From DAOQTX01 sp035340715 (lineage in GTDB: Bacteria > Bacteroidota > Bacteroidia > AKYH767-A > OLB10): a DNA stretch of 7,271 bases. Of this stretch, positions 1 through 6,094 are shown in pieces. The stretch lies in NCBI GenBank assembly GCA_035340715.1, contig DAOQTX010000077.1, positions 1 to 7,271 on the forward strand, in the 5' to 3' direction. The notes below the pieces were generated by a model that did no database searches, was not told the origin of the DNA, and saw only the letters and a list, made by a program, of their open reading frames with translations. Within the stretch, counting starts at the first letter, position 1. Each line of letters begins with the position of its first letter. The position numbers were made by a program, and so were the translations under genes.

Positions 1-2
1 CT

Positions 3-902
3 TTTGGGTTGGAATGTGATGATCTCAACAGAGTTTATTTGGTTGGTCATGCGGCCAGTGCCAATAATATTGCAACGGCTGGCGCTTATCAAGATAGCAC
101 TTGGGGCTTAGACGCTTACCTAGCAGTATTTGATGGCGTAAGTGGTTCTAGAATTTGGGCTACCTATTTTGGAGGTGCATTTTATGAGTCCTTTACCGAT
201 GTTTCCGTTGATGCCGATTACAATATTTATTGTTCTGGAAGAACTTTTTCATCAAGTAATGTGGCTTCAAGTGGTGCTCATCAAACCATTTATGGTGGAA
301 TTAATTTTGCTGATGTAGCACTTGTAAAATTTGATTCCAGTGGAACTCGATTATGGTCAACATACTTTGGCGGATCAGGAGATGATTTTGGTTTGGGTGT
401 GCGAGCAGCTAATGGATATGTGTATGTGGCTGGTCAAACTTTTTCACCCAATAATATTTCATCCTTTAATGCCTATCAAGCAACATATGGTGGTAACGGT
501 GACGGATACTATGCTCGCTTTTTAGATAGCGGAGTGCTTACTTATGCATCTTATTATGGAGACACATCGACTCAAGTATTTGAGGATATAGTTGTCGATT
601 TAAGTGGAAGAACTTTTGTATGTGGCAGCACCAATTCACCTACCGGAGGTACACCCGGAACACATCAACAAAATTACGGTGGTCAAATTGATGGCAGTTT
701 GTCTTGTTTTGATTCTTTCGGTTCGCCAGCTTGGACTACCTATTATGGAGGAAATTTCTATGACGATTTAAAGTCCATTGCATTGGTGGACAATACTTTA
801 ATTTTTTCGGTTGGAACAACAACAAGCTTTAATAACATTGCAACTCCTGGTGTACACCAGAGTTCTAAAATGGGTGTTGATGATGCGTATATGGTTAAGT
901 TT
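3..902 (+). repeat. Tandem SBBP-like coding repeats, about 63 codons per unit, five units visible
   Basis: Taking the Tyr of the (T/S)Y(F/Y)G anchor as the unit start, units run 165-362 (66 codons), 363-551 (63), 552-740 (63) and 741-902 (54, last and incomplete). A partial unit at 3-164 is cut by the window edge. Conserved positions include the GG or GD after the anchor, a VD..G strand, a G(R/Q/S)T followed by S-rich turns, and (Y/H)Q...GG. The units are diverged in sequence, so this is an old protein-level repeat rather than a recent DNA duplication. The third full unit (from 552) has GD instead of GG. The true number of blades cannot be known from this window. Confidence 0.75.
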
Positions 903-1187
903 AGTCAATTGTTACCCAGCATAGGCATTGATGAGAATGAGGGTCGAACTTCACTTGCTGTATATCCAAATCCTGTTACCGCAGGGCAAGAAATAAATTT
1001 CAGTTCTGCCCTTCCGGTGCAAGCTATTTTCAAAATGTATTCTATAAGCGGACAAGTTGTTTTTGAAAGTATTATAAACGATTCTAAAGTTGTCTTACCC
1101 GCTCGTAAATTTCCGAAGGGTGAATATCAATTCACCATCTCCGATAAAAATAATTTGATAGGAAGTGGAAAGATTTCTTATCAATAA
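3..1187 (+). CDS. Secreted SBBP-repeat (beta-propeller-like) protein with T9SS type A C-terminal sorting domain, 5' truncated
   Basis: The frame is open to the left edge, so this is the C-terminal part of a longer protein whose signal peptide lies outside the window. A TTG at 9 is only an internal Leu codon, although numbering from it (392 residues) is convenient. Residues 1 to about 298 are tandem units of about 63 residues, each with a (T/S)Y(F/Y)G(G/D) anchor, a VxVD..G..Y.xG strand, a GA.Q..YGG turn and a D.....KF strand. This matches the SBBP (seven-bladed beta-propeller) pattern. Residues about 316-392 form a T9SS type A sorting domain: YPNPV at 319-323, a MYSISGQVV strand, KGEYQF, and a short GKISYQ end. 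By family knowledge such proteins cross the outer membrane through the Por secretion system, and the tail is usually removed and the protein anchored on the surface or released. The ligand or role is unknown; adhesion or extracellular binding is a guess. The gene converges on priA and overlaps it by 7 bp. Confidence 0.9.
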   Translation, partial: FGLECDDLNRVYLVGHAASANNIATAGAYQDSTWGLDAYLAVFDGVSGSRIWATYFGGAFYESFTDVSVDADYNIYCSGRTFSSSNVASSGAHQTIYGGINFADVALVKFDSSGTRLWSTYFGGSGDDFGLGVRAANGYVYVAGQTFSPNNISSFNAYQATYGGNGDGYYARFLDSGVLTYASYYGDTSTQVFEDIVVDLSGRTFVCGSTNSPTGGTPGTHQQNYGGQIDGSLSCFDSFGSPAWTTYYGGNFYDDLKSIALVDNTLIFSVGTTTSFNNIATPGVHQSSKMGVDDAYMVKFSQLLPSIGIDENEGRTSLAVYPNPVTAGQEINFSSALPVQAIFKMYSISGQVVFESIINDSKVVLPARKFPKGEYQFTISDKNNLIGSGKISYQ

Positions 1188-3649
1188 GGATCAACATCTA
1201 AATGCAGTTGAACATTATGAAACTTTTGATTCTGATCAAATTGTTTCATTGCATTTGACAGTTTATTCCGAACCACATGTGGTGACATATGCTCAGGAAT
1301 TTTGACCAATATTTTTCTTAAGTATTGATTTTTAATTCGCGATACTTCCGGCAACACAGGACCATATACTTCTTTTCCAAATTCACTTTTCAAAAGACTA
1401 AACAAAAGACGTGAAGCCGACTGTACATGATCCGATTTGCGGTGTCGCAAATAAATTTCGATTAAACGACTAAAAGGTGGATAGAAAAACTGCTTTCGTT
1501 CTTCCAATTCATATTCAATAAATCCATCATAGTTGTGATCTTTCACAAGTTCAATTACCGGATGTTCAGTATTATACGTTTGAAGAATCACTTTTCCTCT
1601 TTTGACTCTCCTTCCTGCCCTGCCACCCACTTGCTCCAACATTTGATAGCTGCGCTCAGCTGACCGAAAATCAGGAAAATTCAAAAGCAAATCAGCGTTT
1701 AGTATTCCTACCAATGATACATTAGAAAAATCAAACCCTTTTGTTACCATCTGAGTCCCAATCAATACTTGAGCTTGCTTTTTTTCAAAGGAAGATAGAA
1801 TGTTCTGATAGGCTGTCTTCGTTTTTGCCGTATCAAAATCCAAACGTGCAATATTGATTTTTGGGAAATGTATGCTGAGTTCGTCCTCAATTCGCTCGGT
1901 ACCAAATCCCTTTGTCAATAATTTTGATTGTTTGCATTCCGGGCAATGTTCAGGCAATGACTCAGAAAAACCACAGTAATGACACATCAATTTATTATAG
2001 TACTTGTGCAAGGTTAGTGTAACATCACAATTCGCACACTGTGGAATGTATTGACAAGTTTCACATTGAATAAATGATGAATATCCTCTTCTATTTTGAA
2101 ACAATATGATTTGCTCATCGGCTCCCAAAGCAGTTTGAATTTCATCCATGAGCACTGATGAGAAATATCCTTTAAGTTTTCCTTTGTTCCTTTCTTCCAG
2201 CATATCAACTATACAAAGCTCAGGTAATTGAACACCTCCATAACGCTCAGACAATTGAATCAACTTGTATTTTTCTTTCTGCACGTTGTATATACTTTCA
2301 ATTGCTGGGGTAGCAGAAGCCAATACAATATGACATTGATGATGTGCCGCCAAAACAACCGCCACATCACGAGCATGATATCTCGGTGCAGGATCTTGTT
2401 GCTTATACGATTGATCATGCTCTTCATCAATTATAATTAATCCCAACTGAGCAAAGGGAAGAAACAAAGATGAACGTGCTCCGATGATAATCTGAAAAGG
2501 ATCATTGTTTATATTCTCTTGTCGACCAAAGTTTAACACACGGTGATAAATAACCGACCGATCGCGATCGCTGTATTTAGAATGATACACCAACAAATTT
2601 TGCCCATAAACTCTTTCAAACCTTTGAATCATCTGGGTGGTTAATGCAATTTCGGGAAGCAAATACAGCACTTGCTTTCCTTGTTGTATGCAATCATTTA
2701 TCAAGTGTTTGATGATTTCAGTTTTGCCACTGGAGGTTACACCATGAAGCAAAACAGGGGTTTGATCGGTTTTAAAGATCTCTCGAATTTGTTCCAAAGC
2801 TTGCTTTTGGAATGGTAGCAAAGATCGTGCTTCAATATTCTTCTTTATTTCACCCGGAATATAATCGACTTCAAAACTGATTAATATTTCTTTTTTGATC
2901 AATGCATTTACAACTGCTGAATTAACATCTTTCTTTTCGAGCAATCGACTACGATCCACCATCTTTGCATTTAAATCGTTTTGCAATTGAAAAAATAAAA
3001 GGAGTGCTTCGAATTGCTTTGGGGCTCTCTTCTCCAAATGCTCAATAACTTTTTTCAACTCTAGTTCATCATTGTATACTGCATTTAACGACAAAACTAC
3101 CGGCTTTCGGGTGGGTTGTACATTATACGACTCCTCCGATTGAATAAGCTCTTTTTCAATGAGTGACTGTACAATAGGCATTGCATTTCTCAAACCCAAA
3201 AAAGCTTCAAGGTCTTTCAATCTTACTTTATTGTTATTGGATAAGTATGTGATAACCTCCTTCTCTCTTTCATTCAACAGCTCCACATCAAAATCAACTT
3301 CATTATTCAAGCTCAGAGATGAATCGCTCTCAATTCTCAAACGCGATGGCAGAGCAGCAATCATCACTTGTCCTAACGAACAAGCATAGTACCAGGCAAT
3401 CCATTCCCAAAGTTTAATTTGCTCTTTCGTAACAATAGGTTCTCGATCGATCAGTTCAACAATTTCTTTTAGGGTTTTAACTTTGGGTCTATTGTTGTGA
3501 ATTTTATAAACAATGGCAGAGTACATTTTGTGCGACCCAAAAGCAACCATAACACGACATCCAACCTGAATATCGTTTCGCATTTGATCGGGAATGGAAA
3601 ATGTATAGGCTTGATTGAGCTTTAGAGGCAAAACAACATCAGCAAACAT
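1181..3649 (-). CDS. priA: Primosomal protein N' (PriA), replication restart DNA helicase
   Basis: PriA is a superfamily 2 3'-to-5' DNA helicase that recognises stalled forks and reloads the replisome. The 822-residue product has all the hallmarks. Residues 1 to about 105 are the 3'-end-binding domain, starting ADVVLPLKLNQAYTFSIP. A winged-helix-like region follows at about 125-190. The helicase core carries Walker A GVTSSGKT (303-310), the Walker B box DEEH (408-411) and motif III SATP (445-448). Eight cysteines in four pairs (529/532, 538/541, 556/559, 569/572) would bind two zinc ions. Motif V (GTQMVTKGFDF, 631-641) and motif VI (QVGGRAGR, 673-680) are intact, and the C-terminal domain ends in LDVDPY. 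The protein is about 90 residues longer than E. coli PriA, mostly between the N-terminal domain and Walker A. The ATG directly abuts the TAG of the upstream methyltransferase gene and has a strong Shine-Dalgarno, so translation is probably coupled. It is the last gene of the likely corA-rlmL-priA operon. Confidence 0.97.
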   Translation of the reverse strand: MFADVVLPLKLNQAYTFSIPDQMRNDIQVGCRVMVAFGSHKMYSAIVYKIHNNRPKVKTLKEIVELIDREPIVTKEQIKLWEWIAWYYACSLGQVMIAALPSRLRIESDSSLSLNNEVDFDVELLNEREKEVITYLSNNNKVRLKDLEAFLGLRNAMPIVQSLIEKELIQSEESYNVQPTRKPVVLSLNAVYNDELELKKVIEHLEKRAPKQFEALLLFFQLQNDLNAKMVDRSRLLEKKDVNSAVVNALIKKEILISFEVDYIPGEIKKNIEARSLLPFQKQALEQIREIFKTDQTPVLLHGVTSSGKTEIIKHLINDCIQQGKQVLYLLPEIALTTQMIQRFERVYGQNLLVYHSKYSDRDRSVIYHRVLNFGRQENINNDPFQIIIGARSSLFLPFAQLGLIIIDEEHDQSYKQQDPAPRYHARDVAVVLAAHHQCHIVLASATPAIESIYNVQKEKYKLIQLSERYGGVQLPELCIVDMLEERNKGKLKGYFSSVLMDEIQTALGADEQIILFQNRRGYSSFIQCETCQYIPQCANCDVTLTLHKYYNKLMCHYCGFSESLPEHCPECKQSKLLTKGFGTERIEDELSIHFPKINIARLDFDTAKTKTAYQNILSSFEKKQAQVLIGTQMVTKGFDFSNVSLVGILNADLLLNFPDFRSAERSYQMLEQVGGRAGRRVKRGKVILQTYNTEHPVIELVKDHNYDGFIEYELEERKQFFYPPFSRLIEIYLRHRKSDHVQSASRLLFSLLKSEFGKEVYGPVLPEVSRIKNQYLRKILVKIPEHMSPHVVRNKLSNAMKQFDQNQKFHNVQLHLDVDPY

Positions 3650-4825
3650 CTAGGATCCTCCTTCAATCGTTTGATCCATTTTCTTTTTACTTCCGCTATA
3701 CAGTTCGTAGGCTCTTAGCTTGCAAGGAATAGACCCGTTAAATACTTGCTTTTGCCATTTTGGTTTTAACCCAATTTGTTTACTCTCATCGTGATCCATG
3801 CTTAGAATATATGCAGAAAAATTAACCGCATTATGTTTTAACCACGAACCTAGATCATTATAAAATCTTCTTATGTTCTCACTGGTCAACCTCTCGCCAT
3901 AAGGTGGATTTGCTACAATAACGCCCGCTTCTTCTTTTGGTTCAAACTCATTAAAATCTTTGAATATAAATCGTATACAATGGTCAACATTTGCAGAGGA
4001 AGCATTTTCTTTAGCGGCTTCCAGCACTCTTTGACTGATATCCACACCAATCAATTTAATCTCAGTATTAGCAATAGATTGATCCGCCTCCTGACGAATT
4101 TGTGTGAATAGTTTTGGGTCGAAATCACGCCAACTAAAAAATCCAAATTTTTTTCTTTTCTCTTGCGAAGGTCTATTCAATGCCATGCGCGCAGCTTCAG
4201 TTAAGAGTGTGCCACTTCCACAAGTAATATCGATCAAAGGGACTTCTCCATTCCATCCGGTCCACTTTATAATGGCAGCGGCTACAATTTCATTCAATGG
4301 TGCTGGTCCAGTTTCTTGCCGATATCCCCTTTTGAACAAAGGTTCACCACTACTGTCGAATGATAAGATTGCTTGGTTATTGCTCACATGTAAGTGAATC
4401 TTTAAATCAGGATCAATGGTATTAACATTCGGTCGCTCCCCATATTTATCTCTAAATCGATCGGCTATTGCATCCTTACATTTTAGCGCAGCATATTTTG
4501 TGTGATCGAGTTTACTGTTGATCAATACCGCATTAATTGAAAAAGTATCTTGTAGAGAAAGAAATTTTTCCCATTCAATTGCTTTTACTTGATCGTACAA
4601 TGATTGCTCATCACCGCATGGAAAACGGGTAAATTCTACTAATACTTTAATTCCAAACCTGCTTAAATAATTTACTCTATAAATGTCTTCTTTGCTTGCA
4701 GAAAACTCAACTGCACGTTTTAAAATTTTACATTCTTTCTGACATATTGAATTAATTTCTTCTGCAAGAAGCTCTTCCATTCCTGCAAAACATTTAACTA
4801 CAACTAAAGCCGGATATTGAATCAT
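3650..4825 (-). CDS. rlmL: THUMP-domain class I SAM-dependent RNA methyltransferase, RlmL-like (23S rRNA m2G2445 type)
   Basis: The family (B. subtilis YpsC, N-terminal half of E. coli RlmL) transfers methyl from SAM to N2 of a guanine in 23S rRNA. The ATG start gives 391 residues. Residues about 1-55 are a ferredoxin-like start (VVVKCFAGMEELLAEEI), followed by a THUMP RNA-binding domain to about 155. The signature linker LFKRGYR lies at 163-169, with APL shortly after. The methylase fold has motif I DITCGSGT (199-206), an acidic loop GVDIS (260-264) and catalytic motif IV NPPYGER (306-312), typical of N2-guanine or N6-adenine methylation. The RlmK half (m7G2069) of the E. coli fusion is absent, as in YpsC. 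Motif I has Ile where the family usually has Pro. An in-frame TTG at 4855 would add 10 residues and overlap corA by 16 nt; I chose the ATG because it starts just before the conserved fold and leaves a 14-nt gap after corA. The exact target base is inferred from family only. Confidence 0.9.
   Translation of the reverse strand: MIQYPALVVVKCFAGMEELLAEEINSICQKECKILKRAVEFSASKEDIYRVNYLSRFGIKVLVEFTRFPCGDEQSLYDQVKAIEWEKFLSLQDTFSINAVLINSKLDHTKYAALKCKDAIADRFRDKYGERPNVNTIDPDLKIHLHVSNNQAILSFDSSGEPLFKRGYRQETGPAPLNEIVAAAIIKWTGWNGEVPLIDITCGSGTLLTEAARMALNRPSQEKRKKFGFFSWRDFDPKLFTQIRQEADQSIANTEIKLIGVDISQRVLEAAKENASSANVDHCIRFIFKDFNEFEPKEEAGVIVANPPYGERLTSENIRRFYNDLGSWLKHNAVNFSAYILSMDHDESKQIGLKPKWQKQVFNGSIPCKLRAYELYSGSKKKMDQTIEGGS
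3657..3663 (-). promoter_or_regulatory. Strong Shine-Dalgarno (AAGGAGG) for priA inside the end of the methyltransferase gene
   Basis: On the minus strand AAGGAGG is followed by 7 nt (ATCCTAG) and then the priA ATG at 3649. These bases also encode the last residues (Glu-Gly-Gly-Ser) of the upstream methyltransferase, whose TAG stop touches the priA start codon. This fixes the priA start and suggests ribosome handover between the two genes. The other two starts visible in the window have no such motif. Confidence 0.8.
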
Positions 4826-4839
4826 TTGATTTGTATCTT

Positions 4840-5970
4840 TTATTTGCTTAACCAACCTCTTCTGTAAAACATATACAACTGAAGAATAACCAAAACCAAC
4901 ATAACAAGTAACACGGTTATATAACTATAGGGATGGTACATTTCAGGCATGTTGAAAAAATACTCTTCTCCTGAGATTGGATCTGATTTAGGAAAATTCA
5001 TTCCATAAATACCAGCGATAAAAGTCAGAGGAATAAAAATGGTAGAAATAATCGTTAACACTTTCATCACACTATTCATACGATTGTTGCTATTCGATAA
5101 ATGAATTTCAATCAATCCACCTGAAATTTCCTTATACGATTCCAACACATCCATACTAAATCGAACATGATCCATCACATCTCGTAAATACAATTTCGAT
5201 TCATTACCAAAAATATCAGAATCGCTTCGCAATAATTCATTTACCTTTTCTCGCTCCGATACCAAAGTTCTACGAAGAAAAAGAAGTTGCTTTTTCACAT
5301 CTTGTATATCTGAAATACTATACAGCCCTTCATCAGAAAAAAACGAATCCTCCATCCTTTCCAATTTTTCACCCAGTGAATCGATTACAGGATAAAACAT
5401 ATCGATTACCGAATCTTGCAAAGCATACATCAAGTAATCGGTATTACTTTTTCGAATAAGTTTACCGCTCGAGTCCAATCGTTTCTTAACCGAATCAAAA
5501 TGATCATTATCCGATTCTTGAATGGAGATTAAAATCTTATTGGCCATGAAAAATGAAACTTGTTCGCTTTTCAATTCTGACTCTTCATTGTTAAACACCA
5601 AACGAGTAATAACAAAAATATGATCAGGATAAAAATCAATCTTTGGAGAATGCCCCGTATTTATAACATCTTCAATTTCCAACCGGTGCACCCCAAATGC
5701 TCTTGAGAAATATTTTATCAAACTCAAGTCGGGTTTCCCTTTCACTTCAATCCATTTGTTGAAAGTCTGATTTTCAGCTAAAAGAATTTCCAAATCAGAT
5801 ACACTACTGCACTGTATCGCTTTTACTTCAACTTCATTGTAAAATATCACATTTGTGTTTGGGAAAGTACTCAGCTCCTCTTCATGAAAATGACCAGGGC
5901 TCGTACCCGGCACAAATTTCTTTGCAGATTTATTTACGTAGGATTGTTTCTTTTTTCTACGGGACTTCAT
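4840..5970 (-). CDS. corA: CorA family magnesium/cobalt transport protein
   Basis: CorA is a homopentameric inner-membrane channel for Mg2+ (also Co2+ and Ni2+), gated by cytoplasmic divalent ions. The 376-residue product has a long soluble N-terminal domain and two C-terminal membrane helices, the usual plan. Helix 1 (about 303-322) ends in the selectivity motif YGMN (GMN at 323-325). Helix 2 spans about 348-368 and is followed by the basic end YRRGWLSK. The stretch IKYFSRAFGVHRLEIEDV (85-102) and the long amphipathic helix at about 190-300 match the CorA funnel. The first 20 residues are very basic (KSRRKKK), an extension beyond the compact T. maritima protein. The periplasmic loop between GMN and the MPEM motif (341-344, MPEL in relatives) is about 12 residues longer than in T. 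maritima CorA, recalled from memory. The ATG at 5970 is the only reasonable start, since the next Met is residue 142. It is the first gene of the block with rlmL and priA. Confidence 0.95.
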   Translation of the reverse strand: MKSRRKKKQSYVNKSAKKFVPGTSPGHFHEEELSTFPNTNVIFYNEVEVKAIQCSSVSDLEILLAENQTFNKWIEVKGKPDLSLIKYFSRAFGVHRLEIEDVINTGHSPKIDFYPDHIFVITRLVFNNEESELKSEQVSFFMANKILISIQESDNDHFDSVKKRLDSSGKLIRKSNTDYLMYALQDSVIDMFYPVIDSLGEKLERMEDSFFSDEGLYSISDIQDVKKQLLFLRRTLVSEREKVNELLRSDSDIFGNESKLYLRDVMDHVRFSMDVLESYKEISGGLIEIHLSNSNNRMNSVMKVLTIISTIFIPLTFIAGIYGMNFPKSDPISGEEYFFNMPEMYHPYSYITVLLVMLVLVILQLYMFYRRGWLSK

Positions 5971-5975
5971 TCCGA

Positions 5976-5983
5976 CAAATGTA
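5976..5983 (-). promoter_or_regulatory. Candidate Bacteroidota -7 promoter box (TACATTTG) for corA operon
   Basis: This is an exact match to the Bacteroidota primary sigma factor -7 consensus TAnnTTTG, on the minus strand and ending only 5 nt before the corA ATG. Transcription from it would begin at or within a few bases of the start codon, giving a leaderless or nearly leaderless mRNA. I see no clear -33 TTTG element at the usual distance, so it rests on one box. Chance matches to a 6-base core are common in AT-rich DNA. Confidence 0.35.
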
Positions 5984-6069
5984 ACAATTTATTGGGGTGA
6001 ACTTTGGTTATTAACACCTGTTGGGATATAAATAAATCAATCTTTTCAGTTCTACAGGAATCATAAATT

Positions 6070-6077
6070 TATCTTTG
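6070..6077 (+). promoter_or_regulatory. Candidate Bacteroidota -7 promoter box (TATCTTTG) for the symporter gene
   Basis: This is an exact match to TAnnTTTG, 17 nt before the ATG at 6095. The predicted transcription start falls near 6082-6085, leaving a short leader of about 10-13 nt. The -33 element is weak: a TTTTCAG stretch at 6043-6049 lies about where it should but lacks the TTTG. No Shine-Dalgarno is present before the ATG; the stretch is A-rich, as usual in this phylum. Confidence 0.45.
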
Positions 6078-6094
6078 TTTAAACTAGAAATGCA

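Larger units (their letters stand above)
5971..6094. other. Divergent intergenic region between corA and the symporter gene
   Basis: This 124-bp AT-rich gap is the only non-coding stretch of note in the window. It holds one candidate -7 box facing each way (5976-5983 on minus, 6070-6077 on plus). I saw no convincing operator palindrome, riboswitch-like structure, small RNA or terminator in it. No M-box-like Mg2+ leader can fit upstream of corA if the proposed promoter is real. Confidence 0.6.

Noticed and set aside
331..525. 64-codon plus-strand frame within the repeat protein
   Set aside because: It is an out-of-frame product of the SBBP repeats.
2014..3389. Short open frames inside priA (2014-2208 minus, 2228-2440 plus, 3159-3389 plus)
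   Set aside because: All lie within the intact PriA frame and read as composition artefacts.
3653..3658. GGATCC hexamer between the Shine-Dalgarno and priA start
   Set aside because: A palindromic six-mer at a gene junction can arise from the Gly-Ser codons and carries no further evidence of a regulatory site.
4104..4397. 97-codon plus-strand open frame antisense to the methyltransferase
   Set aside because: It covers the conserved motif I and RGYR region on the other strand; no start signal or domain supports it.
4826..4855. TTG at 4855 as the start of the methyltransferase, giving 401 residues
   Set aside because: It would overlap corA by 16 nt and add ten residues not expected in the family. 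The ATG at 4825 begins just before the conserved KCFAGMEELLAEE stretch.
5997..6019. GGTG...CACC inverted arms in the intergenic region as an operator
   Set aside because: Only four base pairs of symmetry with mismatched inner positions; expected by chance.
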